The notes under the pieces are model-generated. The model saw nothing but the letters and a program-made list of their open reading frames with translations, did not search any database and was not told the origin of the DNA. A stretch of 54,354 nt of DNA, taken from Patescibacteria group bacterium (GTDB lineage Bacteria; Patescibacteriota; Patescibacteriia; Magasanikbacterales; GWA2-37-8). Positions 1-9,315 of this stretch are shown one piece after another (the first letter of the stretch is position 1; the number at the start of each line of letters is the position of its first letter). Where the stretch lies: positions 1 to 54,354 of the forward strand of contig JAQTYG010000006.1 of assembly GCA_028688375.1 (NCBI GenBank), in the 5' to 3' direction. A program made the position numbers and the translations under genes.

Positions 1-171
1 TGCGCGGTAATTTTTTACAAAAATCAATTATTTCTTCACTAAATTTCGCGGTTCTTTCTTCGAGGTCAAAACTCGGTTTAGTTTTTAAAGAATTAGAGCT
101 TATCTGGTCATTGGACATTGGGGTTTGGGTTTTAATAAATTGATTGAAAATTAGAAATTGAATATTGAAAA

Positions 172-2586
172 TTACGGCATTCCCGCCGGTGGCTTCCGCT
201 GTCTGTCCTTATAGAAATTATACACTAAAAACAGTCCAATCACAATCAAAAGCAAGGTCCGCCAGTCAATAATCCCCAGCCACCAATACTTGGTGTTCAT
301 GGCGATGTTGGTATGGACGCCACTACCCTCTCTCACCTCAAACGGTTTGCCCTCGTGCGGGGCGTAACCCGGCGCTTCCACGCTTAGATAATACAGACCT
401 TCCGGCACCAGGAAAGAATAGGCGCCACGGGAGTCGGTCACTTGCGGATTTTCCTGTTGGAAGTCCCCGGCTGGCCACATTTCATACGTTTTGGTCTCCG
501 GATTCAGCCAATACAACGCCACTACCGCGCCATTGATGCGCAGTTCCTGATTTTTTCCGACCTTTTCATAAACATAACCCTCCGGGTCAACCACGGTAAT
601 CAACCGCACCTGTTTGGTGCCCAAATCCGGGTCTTCGTAATTCATCACGGTGATAATTTCATACTCACCTTCCGGCACCGGCGCGAAAATACTGGCGGTA
701 TAAATGCCGTCTTTGTCCGGATCGGTGTATTCAAATTCCTGCAACACCAATTTTTCTTCCAGCTTCACCGGCTGTTCCAGCGGGTAGGCCATGACCGGTT
801 CGGCGAAAATTAAAGAATTAAACCACTGCGCCAAAGGCATGGGGATAGAGGCGGTTTCCTGGTCTCGAGATTTGAAAATTAAATAACCCAGCACACTGCT
901 CACCGGGTGATCCGGCCTGACGGATAATTCCAACTGCTTGCCGGAAATGGTTCGGATTTTTTGTACCGCTTTGCCGGTGTCGGACAAACTCAAAGCCACG
1001 TTGAAATCAACCAGCTCGTTGGCGCCACGGGTAAAAATTATATCGGTCGGAATTTTTTGTTTTAAATTTTTCGGCAAATCATTAATTGGCACGGCTTTCA
1101 ACGGCGCCAGTGTGGCCAAATCAACGGACGAAGTCGGTTTCAAGCCAACCACCTGGCTCAAGCCGGGCAGATTGATTTTGGCCGTGCTTAATTTGCCCAA
1201 ATCGGCCATGCGTTTGATGCCGACTCGCTCAAAAGTATTTCTTATGTCAGGCAATTTTTCCGCCAAAGCGACAAACTCTTTCGGCAGCGGCGCGAAAACA
1301 AATCTGATGGTCGGCTTCGGGTCAAGCAACTCCCACGGCTTGCCGCTCATGGAACGCGGTGCCTGACGAGTAACAATTGTTTCCACCGGCGGCAATTGCG
1401 GGGAGGTGGTGAAGCGGGCCACTATTTTTTTAATTTGTGGCAACCATTTGTCAGTAAATAATTTGGCGATGGGCAAACTTGGGCTTTTAAATTGCGGTGG
1501 AATAATTTTCCCCAGTAAAGACGACAGATAATCTTTCACCTGTTCAAAAGCGGACAGTTCTTCTTCGGCCGGCGGAGTAGTGGTCACGGCCGGATGGCCG
1601 GGCGCTTCCGGCGGGGTGATCGGCTCAACCGGCAAATTAATCGCGGCGGTATAAACGATATCGTCAGACAATGTTTCCGAGCATTGTCCCACGCCGTTGC
1701 AGAATTTTACAAAAACGGTTTTCCGGCCATAACCGTCGGACAAATTAAAAAATCCCGTGGTATAAACGGAATTGGGGTCACAAATAATTTTAGAGGTTTC
1801 TTCACCCGGGAAATTATTATTTTCCGATAGCCAGGCGTAAGCGGCGGTGCCACAACGCAAAGTGGTAGTCACCAAACGCGCGGAAGTTTGCACGGCGTCG
1901 TTATCCAAAATCATGTAATATGGCGGCGTCGGTTCAAAACCGCCTCCGCCCGGCAACTGGGGCGAGCCCGGATGGTTGCCTTCGTTGTTGTCGGCCGAAG
2001 AGGTACAGCCGACATCAGCCGGATAATCTATTTTGCCGTCGTTGTCGTCATCCACTCCATTATTGCAAGCCGTGCGCACCGACGCCGGCCGCCAATCGGT
2101 TTTTACCGTGCAATTATCACAATCGAAATTGACGACGCCAAAGTTGTCTCCGCTGGCCTGCCCGGTGAACACTCCGCCCGCGTTTATGATTACTCCGGAA
2201 AAATTCAACCAACCCAAATTCTCGCTCCAGGCGTAGCCGGATAAGGTGCCGTTGCTGTTCATTACTCCGCTGGTGGAGGGGTTAAGATGAATCCAGCCAT
2301 AAAGGTCGTTCCAGGCGTAGCCAGTGAGGGCGCTGTCGGTGATATGAACATTGCCGGTGGCAACGCCGAAATTAATCCAGCCAATTTTGGAACCCCAGGC
2401 ATTTTTTTGAGAACCCGTAATCGTGCCATCGGTGTTGGAAGCAAACGCCGGGACAGCTAAAAACAACACTCCCATTACCACTACCATTGTCGCAATTAGC
2501 GCCCCTCGCTTCATAAGCTTTTGAATAGCAAAAAATTTACGGAAAAACTCGGCGCTTCCGTTAGCGCCAAGCAATTTCCTATACAC
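172..2586 (-). CDS. Large secreted/membrane-anchored protein with carboxypeptidase-regulatory-like domain and C-terminal TM segment
   Basis: 804-aa ORF; N-terminal hydrophobic segment, repeated GYAWxxxxGWxxF motifs, 'SRGAYSFLVPEGLYYLSVEAPGYAP' typical of CarboxypepD_reg-like folds, C-terminal TM followed by KDRQRK. Confidence 0.75.
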   Translation of the reverse strand: MYRKLLGANGSAEFFRKFFAIQKLMKRGALIATMVVVMGVLFLAVPAFASNTDGTITGSQKNAWGSKIGWINFGVATGNVHITDSALTGYAWNDLYGWIHLNPSTSGVMNSNGTLSGYAWSENLGWLNFSGVIINAGGVFTGQASGDNFGVVNFDCDNCTVKTDWRPASVRTACNNGVDDDNDGKIDYPADVGCTSSADNNEGNHPGSPQLPGGGGFEPTPPYYMILDNDAVQTSARLVTTTLRCGTAAYAWLSENNNFPGEETSKIICDPNSVYTTGFFNLSDGYGRKTVFVKFCNGVGQCSETLSDDIVYTAAINLPVEPITPPEAPGHPAVTTTPPAEEELSAFEQVKDYLSSLLGKIIPPQFKSPSLPIAKLFTDKWLPQIKKIVARFTTSPQLPPVETIVTRQAPRSMSGKPWELLDPKPTIRFVFAPLPKEFVALAEKLPDIRNTFERVGIKRMADLGKLSTAKINLPGLSQVVGLKPTSSVDLATLAPLKAVPINDLPKNLKQKIPTDIIFTRGANELVDFNVALSLSDTGKAVQKIRTISGKQLELSVRPDHPVSSVLGYLIFKSRDQETASIPMPLAQWFNSLIFAEPVMAYPLEQPVKLEEKLVLQEFEYTDPDKDGIYTASIFAPVPEGEYEIITVMNYEDPDLGTKQVRLITVVDPEGYVYEKVGKNQELRINGAVVALYWLNPETKTYEMWPAGDFQQENPQVTDSRGAYSFLVPEGLYYLSVEAPGYAPHEGKPFEVREGSGVHTNIAMNTKYWWLGIIDWRTLLLIVIGLFLVYNFYKDRQRKPPAGMP

Positions 2587-2649
2587 TATTATAGCAGATT
2601 AAACCAGACCGATAAAACCAAAGAGGGGCGACTTATCCACAGAAAACAA

Positions 2650-2685
2650 AAAATCCCGAGTTTACGGGGTTTTTTGTTTTTTGTG
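2650..2685. terminator. Bidirectional Rho-independent-like terminator
   Basis: aaaaaatcccgagtttacggggttttttg hairpin with A/T tracts on both sides. Confidence 0.6.
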
Positions 2686-2699
2686 TTGTAAAAATATAT

Positions 2700-2821
2700 A
2701 AGCTCGGCAGATGTATGTTGAGGACTATCGCGGAAATTCGACGTCAAAGTCGAATTGAGCGTAAGGGCGACGAGCCCTCAGGCAAGGAGACCCGTGTCCG
2801 AAACATATATTTGGCGAGCTT
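2700..2821 (+). ncRNA. Candidate structured RNA closed by a ~20-bp terminal helix
   Basis: 2700-2719 AAGCTCGGCAGATGTATGTT pairs with 2802-2821 AACATATATTTGGCGAGCTT (one mismatch, two G-U on + strand); internal hairpins AATTCGAC-GTCAAA-GTCGAATT and AGGGC-GACGA-GCCCT. Confidence 0.45.
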
Positions 2822-2833
2822 GTAATTTGTTTT

Positions 2834-3172
2834 TTAGAGGTGGCCATCAATCAATTCTTTCAGTTTTTCCTTCTGTACTCCCCCGGTTACCTGACCGACC
2901 GGTTCACCGCCGATAAAAACCATAAAAGCCGGGATGCTCATGATGCCGTATTTGCCGGCAATTTCACCATTTTCATCCACGTTCATTTTGCCGATTTTTA
3001 TCTTTTTACCTTCGTACTCTTTGGCCAGCTCGTCCACGATCGGCCCCATCATCTGGCACGGCCCGCACCACGGCGCCCAAAAATCTACGAACACCGGGAT
3101 GTCTGATTTCAAAACTTCAGCTTCAAAATTTGCGTCAGTTAATATGAGTTCCATATAACTTTTAATTAACAA
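2834..3172 (-). CDS. trxA: Thioredoxin
   Basis: WAPWCGPCQMMGPIVDELA active site; start possibly at internal Met (MELILTDANF). Confidence 0.93.
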   Translation of the reverse strand: MLIKSYMELILTDANFEAEVLKSDIPVFVDFWAPWCGPCQMMGPIVDELAKEYEGKKIKIGKMNVDENGEIAGKYGIMSIPAFMVFIGGEPVGQVTGGVQKEKLKELIDGHL

Positions 3173-3185
3173 TTATTTTTGTAAA

Positions 3186-3316
3186 GCCCCAAATTCCAAA
3201 CCCCAAAACCCAAATAAATTCTAAACCATAATTTCCAAATTATGAGATCGGCCTTTTGGATTTGGAATTTTCACCACAACTTATTTGGTCATTGGTCATT
3301 GGGATTTGGGATTTTT
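3186..3316. repeat. Interspersed intergenic repeat, copy 1
   Basis: ccaaaccccaaaacccaaataaattctaaacc...tttggaatttt...atttggtcattggtcattgggatttgggattt; related to 5346-5473 and 6108-6232. Confidence 0.8.
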
Positions 3317-5336
3317 ACGTCAACACCAGTTTTTTCTCTTTTTTCTCTTCCTTAAACGCTTCCAGCACATCCCCGACTTCCACTTTCAATTTGCCTTCAT
3401 ACTGCATACCGCACTCGGTGCCTTCCGGCGCTTCGTTGGCTGACTGTTTACCCACTTGCAAACCGCTGATTTTCCCCAGACCGATAAATTCGCCACGGCG
3501 TTTCACTCTCACTTTGGCGTCCTTGGCCAATTTCCCCGCTTCCACCCGTCCGCCCAAAATCATGGAATTTTTTTCCGTGCGGAAAACTTGCACCACTTTA
3601 AAATTTCCCAATTCAGTCACGATCACTTGCGGGTTTAAAAGTTTTTCCAATTCCTCTTTGACAAAATCAAACAAATCATAAATCACGCGGTAGTGTTTGT
3701 AGTTAATATTTTTTTCGCGAATCATGCCGTCGGCGATGGAAGTGGGAAAAACATTAAAAGCAAAAAGTATGGCGCCCGTAGTTTCGGAGAGCGACACATC
3801 GTCGGGCCCGACGTTGCCCAAACCCTTGCCGACAATTTTCACCGACACTTCATCATTTTTTATTTTTTCCAGCGAGCCGATAATCGCTTCCAGCGAGCCG
3901 AGTGTGTCGGCTTTAACAATCACATTTAGGTATTTTTTTTGTTCGTCGCCGTCTTCAGTCAGCGGTTGAGCCAGTGATTTTTCCGCGCCCAGCTGGGCCG
4001 TTCTTTTGGCTTTAATATCAATGTTTTTGGCCCCGCCGACCGAACCGACATCCAGTACGTCGCCCACTCTCGGCGCCACTTTGAAACCCAAAATTCGAAC
4101 CGGACAACTCGGGCCGGCCTCCAGTAAATTTTCACCGCGATAATTTTTCATGGCGCGAACTTTGCCGTAAATTTCTCCATTGATAACAATCGGGTCATTC
4201 ACTTTCAGCGTGCCGGCTTGCACCAATAATGTCGCCACCGGGCCCTCGCCCTTATCCACGTGCGCTTCAATCACTGTGCCGGCGGCGGCGCGATCCGGAT
4301 TGGCGCGGATGTCATCGGCATGCATATCGGCCACCAAAAGCAAAGTGTCTAAAAGTTTATCAATATTTTTATCAAACTTGGCGGATATTTCCACCATCGG
4401 AATATCCCCGCCCCACTCGTCGGAAATCATCCCGTGTTGCGACAGCTCGGTGCGCACGCGTGTCGGGTCGGCGCCTTCTTTATCAATTTTATTTATCGCC
4501 ACCAAGACCGGCAATTTCGCCGCCTTGATAATATTTATCGCTTCCAAAGTTTGCGGTTTCACGCCATCATCGGCCGCCACCACCAAAATAGCCACGTCCG
4601 CCACTTTCGCCCCGCGAGAACGCATCACGGTAAAGGCCTCGTGGCCGGGGGTATCAATAAAAGTAATCGGCGTTTTAGCTTTGGTTTTTGGGTCGGTCCA
4701 AATCACCTGGTAAGCGCCGATGTGCTGGGTGATACCGCCCGCTTCCGATTCCATCACATTGGTTCGGCGCACCGCGTCCAGCAATTTTGTTTTGCCGTGG
4801 TCTACGTGGCCCATCACTACAATCACCGGCGCGCGGCCGGCGGTTTTTTCTTCGGATAATATTTTGGCTAAACCTTCCGTGTGCGTGTTCGTTTCTTCCG
4901 CGATGATTTCCCCTTCTTCCACTTTGTAACCCAGGTCCTCGGCCATAATCACCGCCGTGTCGCGGTCCAGTTGTTCATTTTGCGTGGCCAAAATTCCACT
5001 CTTCATTAATTCTAAAATCAATTTGTTCAACGGCACATTCAAAGCCATGGCCAAATCTTTCACCGTGATGCGCCCGGGAATTTTTACTGTCGCTCCGCTC
5101 TGCCGGCGCGCCTCTTTTTCCAATTCTTTTTGTTTTTCTCTTTCTTTTTTCTCCCGCTCTTCCAAAATAAATTTAATCCGGCGCCATTCGCGTTTAATTT
5201 GTTCCCCCACCCGGTCGTCAATCTTCACCGCCCGCGCGCCAATATCAAAACCAAACTCAGGCAAAACTTGCAAAAGTTTCGCCGGCGGGACTCTGAGTTG
5301 TCGGGCGAGTTCGCTTACATTCACAGCAATTAACAA
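3315..5336 (-). CDS. infB: Translation initiation factor IF-2
   Basis: GHVDHGKTKLLDAVR, DTPGHEAF, NKIDKEGADP GTPase motifs; IF-2 N-terminal domain. Confidence 0.96.
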   Translation of the reverse strand: MLIAVNVSELARQLRVPPAKLLQVLPEFGFDIGARAVKIDDRVGEQIKREWRRIKFILEEREKKEREKQKELEKEARRQSGATVKIPGRITVKDLAMALNVPLNKLILELMKSGILATQNEQLDRDTAVIMAEDLGYKVEEGEIIAEETNTHTEGLAKILSEEKTAGRAPVIVVMGHVDHGKTKLLDAVRRTNVMESEAGGITQHIGAYQVIWTDPKTKAKTPITFIDTPGHEAFTVMRSRGAKVADVAILVVAADDGVKPQTLEAINIIKAAKLPVLVAINKIDKEGADPTRVRTELSQHGMISDEWGGDIPMVEISAKFDKNIDKLLDTLLLVADMHADDIRANPDRAAAGTVIEAHVDKGEGPVATLLVQAGTLKVNDPIVINGEIYGKVRAMKNYRGENLLEAGPSCPVRILGFKVAPRVGDVLDVGSVGGAKNIDIKAKRTAQLGAEKSLAQPLTEDGDEQKKYLNVIVKADTLGSLEAIIGSLEKIKNDEVSVKIVGKGLGNVGPDDVSLSETTGAILFAFNVFPTSIADGMIREKNINYKHYRVIYDLFDFVKEELEKLLNPQVIVTELGNFKVVQVFRTEKNSMILGGRVEAGKLAKDAKVRVKRRGEFIGLGKISGLQVGKQSANEAPEGTECGMQYEGKLKVEVGDVLEAFKEEKKEKKLVLT

Positions 5337-5345
5337 TTATTTTCT

Positions 5346-5473
5346 CTAAACCCCAATTTTCAAACCCCAAAACCCAAATGAATTCTAAACCCTAATTCCC
5401 AAAATCGTTGTATTTTGATTTGGAATTTTCTCACGATTTATTTGGTCATTGGATATTGGGACTTGGGATTTTA
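5346..5473. repeat. Interspersed intergenic repeat, copy 2
   Basis: aaaccccaaaacccaaatgaattctaaaccc...tttatttggtcattggatattgggacttgggatttt. Confidence 0.8.
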
Positions 5474-5551
5474 ATAATATGAAAATTATACTTTATAACA
5501 CGATAAAAGTCAATAACCACCGCACTCATGGCCCGTATTCTTAAAATGCCC

Positions 5552-5580
5552 TTGACACCTTTGCGCTTTATAAGTAAACT
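5552..5580 (+). promoter_or_regulatory. Sigma70-like promoter
   Basis: TTGACA-17 nt-TAAACT. Confidence 0.5.
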
Positions 5581-5660
5581 CTACCCTCAAAGGGTAAATT
5601 CTTGTTCTTTTTGTTTAAACCACCGCCACGCCGGGGACAATTCCGGGGAAAGCAAAACCA

Positions 5661-5996
5661 ATGCCAAGCACCAGTTCCGTCCCACCGCGCGTCTCACCTT
5701 TCCCAGCCAGAGGGTCTGCCGACCACTGCTATATCACGGGCGAACTGTTCGGTCAGAAAGAAAAAGTGGTGATGATCCCCGTCATAGACGGCGACGAAGA
5801 AAGTAGCCGACCGGCCAAGCTCTACGCTCTGTTCGAGACTCTCGGTCTGATAACAGAGGAAGAGCAGTTCCAGTTCTACCGAAACTTCGTCGGAATCCAT
5901 TGCCACCGCCATTTGCCCGAACTGCTGTGGTTCAAACTCTCACGGCACAGACCCCCGCTCTTTCGCCTGCTTCTCTCGAAGCTCGGCGCCTACTAA
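5661..5996 (+). CDS. Small GC-rich orphan protein (hypothetical)
   Basis: 111-aa ORF between a plausible promoter (5552) and a terminator-like hairpin (~6040-6080). Confidence 0.45.
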   Translation: MPSTSSVPPRVSPFPARGSADHCYITGELFGQKEKVVMIPVIDGDEESSRPAKLYALFETLGLITEEEQFQFYRNFVGIHCHRHLPELLWFKLSRHRPPLFRLLLSKLGAY

Positions 5997-6107
5997 ACGG
6001 GAGAGGTCCACCCCACCTGCCTCTCCCCCATTCCAACATCAATCCGTCCCGGTCTTCCATCGGGGCGGTTTTATTTTTTCAAAAATCTGGTATGATAGAA
6101 ATACAAA

Positions 6108-6232
6108 ATATCCAATTCCCAAATCCCAAAACCCAAATAAATTCTAAACCTTAATTCCCAAAATTGTTAAATTATAATTTGGGATTTACAAACGGTTTAT
6201 TTGGTCATTGGACATTGGGGTTTGGGATTTCG
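6108..6232. repeat. Interspersed intergenic repeat, copy 3
   Basis: ccaattcccaaatcccaaaacccaaataaattctaaacc...tttatttggtcattggacattggggtttgggattt. Confidence 0.8.
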
Positions 6233-6261
6233 AAATAAAATTACAAAATTTTTTGTTAATT

Positions 6262-6960
6262 ATGTCCTCACTCCCCGATTCCTTCCTTCTCATTGACAAG
6301 CCCGCCAACTGGACCAGCTTTGATGTGGTAAGTGTTGTCAGAAAGCGAGCGCGCGCCGAGCAGGGAATAAAAAACATCAGGGTGGGCCATGCGGGCACGC
6401 TTGACCCGTTCGCCACCGGGCTTTTGATTGTCGGTGTCGGGCGCGAGGCCACCAAACGGTTGGATGAATTTAAGGCCCTGCCAAAAACTTATGTTGCCAC
6501 AATCAGATTGGGCGAGACTTCGGATACGGATGACGGCACCGGCCAAATTTCCAATTTCCAATTTCCAATTTCCAATCAATTTTCAATTCCCGATGAGTCA
6601 ATGATCAAAAAAACGCTTAAAAACTTTACCGGCGAACAGACACAAATCCCGCCGATGTATTCGGCGAAAAAAATTGACGGGCAGAGATTATATAAACTGG
6701 CCCGCGCCGGCCAAACAGTTGAGCGCCAACCGCAAAAAATAAATATTTACGAAATAAAATTTTTAGATTACGCCTGGCCGGATTTAAAAATAGAAGTCAC
6801 CTGCTCTGCCGGCACCTACATCCGTACGCTCGCCCGCGACATCGGCGAGTCCCTCGGCACCGGCGCCTACTGCGTTGCTCTCCGCCGGACAAAAATCGGA
6901 GAATATAAAGTGGAAGAGGCAAGCGAACCGGTGATGTTTGACAAAAAGACAAAAATCTGA
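6262..6960 (+). CDS. truB: tRNA pseudouridine(55) synthase
   Basis: LLIDKPANWTSFDVV, VGHAGTLDPFATGLL, CSAGTYIRTLARDIG; ATG at 6262. Confidence 0.95.
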   Translation: MSSLPDSFLLIDKPANWTSFDVVSVVRKRARAEQGIKNIRVGHAGTLDPFATGLLIVGVGREATKRLDEFKALPKTYVATIRLGETSDTDDGTGQISNFQFPISNQFSIPDESMIKKTLKNFTGEQTQIPPMYSAKKIDGQRLYKLARAGQTVERQPQKINIYEIKFLDYAWPDLKIEVTCSAGTYIRTLARDIGESLGTGAYCVALRRTKIGEYKVEEASEPVMFDKKTKI

Positions 6961-6987
6961 TATGATAAACGCATAAATAATTAAGTG

Positions 6988-7232
6988 ATCTTTGAGGGAT
7001 TGCTTACCAAGAAGAAACAGCTAAACAGAGCGAAATTCCGGCTGATACCGACCAATAATAAAGCCAAAATATGCTCGCGGATTCCTACGTCAAAACAGAC
7101 CTTCTAAACGCAAACATAATTGCGGCCGATAAGCTTATCGGATAATTTTTGACGTCGGAAAAAGTTTCTTCTTCGTTCCTCGCTTGTTGCGGGGCGCAAG
7201 CCATTCCCCTCAAAAATCTTTGAGGTTTTTTG
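6988..7232 (+). ncRNA. Candidate structured leader or small RNA upstream of rny, ending in an intrinsic terminator
   Basis: Stem 7083-7095/7147-7159 (13 nt, one mismatch) enclosing hairpins CGCAA-ACATAA-TTGCG (7109-7124) and CCGATAAGCTTATCGG (7126-7141); terminator CCTCAAAaatcTTTGAGGTTTTTT at 7208-7231; 5' GATCTTTGAGGGA can pair with the terminator 5' arm. Confidence 0.5.
7208..7231 (+). terminator. Rho-independent terminator immediately upstream of the rny start codon
   Basis: CCTCAAA AATC TTTGAGG TTTTTT. Confidence 0.7.
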
Positions 7233-7234
7233 TT

Positions 7235-8767
7235 ATGAATATATACACCATCATCTGGATCGCCGGCCTGGTGGTCGCCCTGGGTGGCGGCATCGGCATC
7301 GGCTACGTTTGGCGCAAATCAGTCGCCAAGGCTCGCGCCAATTCCATGGAGGCCAAGGCGGAAAAATTAATGGCCGAAACAAAAACGAAATGCCAAGAAC
7401 TGGTTTTGCAGGCCAAAGAAAAAGCCGTGCAAATCATGGAGGAGGGAAAACGCGAAGAAAGAAAAATTCGCCAAGACATGCAGAGCGCTCAACAGCGTTT
7501 GGAGCGCCGGGAAACCATGTTTGACCAGAAACTTTTAGAGTTCCAGGACAAACAGACCAAACTGCAAGAAAAAATAGAATCAGTCAGCAAAATAAAAACC
7601 GAAATTGAACAATTGCGCGACCAAGAAGTGCAAAAATTGCAGGCCGTCGCCAACTTAACCCGCGAAGAGGCGAAAAATATTTTGTTGGTTAAGGTGGAGG
7701 AAGACAGCAAAAGCGATTTGCTTGGCCGAGTGATGAAAATGGAAAAAGAAGGCGCCGAATTCTACGAAGACAAGGCGCGAACAATAATCGTCAACGCCAT
7801 TCAGCGCTGCGCCTCGTCCCACGCCGCCGAAACCACCTCCACGGTGGTGGCCCTGCCCAACGACGAAATGAAAGGCAGAATTATCGGCAAAGAAGGACGC
7901 AACATCAAAGCGATTGAAAAACTGACCGGTTGTGAACTAATCATTGATGAAACGCCGGAAGTAATTACTGTCTCCGGCTTCTCCCCCATCCGCCGACAAG
8001 TGGCCAAATTGGCCCTGGAAAAATTGATGGAGGACGGGCGCATTCAGCCGGCGCGCATTGAAGAATTTGTGGAAAAAGCCAAACAGGATTTGGCTTTGGA
8101 TATCAAAAAAGCCGGCGAGGAAGCGCTCTATAAAATGAGCATCACCGGCATTGACCCGAAACTGGTCGGCATTATCGGCCGGCTAAAATACCGCACTTCC
8201 TATGGTCAAAATATTTTGAACCATTCCATGGAAGTCGGCTACCTCTCGGGTATCATCGCCGCCGAACTTGGCGTGGATGCGGCCAAAGCCAAAAAATGCG
8301 GCTTCTTCCACGACATCGGCAAATCAGTGGATCAGGAAACCCAGGGGTCGCATCCGGAAATCGGCTACGCCATTCTGAAAAAATTCAACATGGATGAAGA
8401 TCTCGCCCAAGCCGCGCTGACCCATCACCTGGACAAGGCTTACAATATATACTCGGTCATCGCCAAAGCGGCCGATGCCATCTCCTCTTCTCGAGTTGGC
8501 GCGCGCAAAGATTCTTACGAACAATTTGTCGCCCGCTTGGAAGAATTGGAAAAAGCCGCCGGCGGATTCCCGGGTATTGATAAGGTTTACGCCATTCAAG
8601 CCGGCCGTGAAGTACGTGTCTTTGTGAAGCCGAATGAAATCGACGACTACGCCGCTTATCAGTTGGCCAAAGACATCGCCAGAAAAATTGAACAGGAATT
8701 ACAGTACCCGGGTGAAATCCGTATTACCTTGATTCGCGAAACCAGGGTAACGGAATACGCAAAGTAA
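7235..8767 (+). CDS. rny: Ribonuclease Y
   Basis: N-terminal TM, coiled coil, KH domain (GRIIGKEGRNIKAIE), HD domain (HSMEVGYLSG..CGFFHDIGKS), EIRITLIRETRVTEYAK C-terminus. Confidence 0.95.
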   Translation: MNIYTIIWIAGLVVALGGGIGIGYVWRKSVAKARANSMEAKAEKLMAETKTKCQELVLQAKEKAVQIMEEGKREERKIRQDMQSAQQRLERRETMFDQKLLEFQDKQTKLQEKIESVSKIKTEIEQLRDQEVQKLQAVANLTREEAKNILLVKVEEDSKSDLLGRVMKMEKEGAEFYEDKARTIIVNAIQRCASSHAAETTSTVVALPNDEMKGRIIGKEGRNIKAIEKLTGCELIIDETPEVITVSGFSPIRRQVAKLALEKLMEDGRIQPARIEEFVEKAKQDLALDIKKAGEEALYKMSITGIDPKLVGIIGRLKYRTSYGQNILNHSMEVGYLSGIIAAELGVDAAKAKKCGFFHDIGKSVDQETQGSHPEIGYAILKKFNMDEDLAQAALTHHLDKAYNIYSVIAKAADAISSSRVGARKDSYEQFVARLEELEKAAGGFPGIDKVYAIQAGREVRVFVKPNEIDDYAAYQLAKDIARKIEQELQYPGEIRITLIRETRVTEYAK

Positions 8768-8915
8768 GATTAAAAAATCCGCCGCTCGGCGGATTTTTTA
8801 ATACAATTTTAGCTGTGGACAAGTATTTTGCCTATTCGTAGCCAAAAAAACGCCGACATGATATAATTGTGACATAAAATTATTACTTTAACTTCATCCG
8901 AAAGGGGGTGACACT

Positions 8916-9194
8916 ATGAATAAAGCAGGACTGGCACAAGTGCTATCGGAAAAATTAAATGTTTCTAAAAGAGAAACGGAAGACATGATCAACGCTTTGG
9001 TTGATGAAATTATCGCCGAATTGAAGAAGGGCGAAGAAGTGGTGTTGACCGGTTTCGGCGCGTTCAGCGCTAAACAGCGCGCCGCGCGCGTTGGCGTCAA
9101 CCCGCAAAATCCCACGGAAAAAATTAACATTCCAGCCGTGACTGTTCCGAAGTTTAAGGCCGGGAAGGCGTTAAAAGACGCGCTCAAATCGTAA
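8916..9194 (+). CDS. HU-family DNA-binding protein
   Basis: MNKAGLAQVLSEKLNVSKRETEDMINALVDEI...GFGAFSAKQRAARVGVNPQNPTEKINIPA. Confidence 0.95.
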   Translation: MNKAGLAQVLSEKLNVSKRETEDMINALVDEIIAELKKGEEVVLTGFGAFSAKQRAARVGVNPQNPTEKINIPAVTVPKFKAGKALKDALKS

Positions 9195-9205
9195 TTTTCA
9201 AACAC

Positions 9206-9245
9206 TAAAAAATCCCTCAACGAGTACTCGGGGGGATTTTTTGTT
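9206..9245 (+). terminator. Rho-independent terminator
   Basis: aaaaaatccctcaacgagtactcggggggattttttg. Confidence 0.6.
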
Positions 9246-9254
9246 TTTGAAAAA

Positions 9255-9290
9255 AAAACGACCCGGCGCAGAATGCGCCGGGCCATGAAG
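9255..9290 (-). terminator. Terminator for purB-like gene
   Basis: GGCCCGGCGCATTCTGCGCCGGGTCGTTTTTTTTT on minus strand. Confidence 0.65.
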
Positions 9291-9315
9291 GTTCGAACTT
9301 TCCCCCCTTGGAAGA

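Noticed and set aside
442-2244. Several plus-strand ORFs (442-813, 938-1366, 1594-1830, 1888-2244)
   Set aside because: All antisense to the 804-aa minus-strand gene; no motifs, no RBS pattern.
6988-7232. Possible tmRNA (tag-like ANIIAADKLIG* reading)
   Set aside because: No tRNA-like acceptor/T-arm ends and the tag does not end in a typical -LAA; kept only as an unassigned structured RNA.
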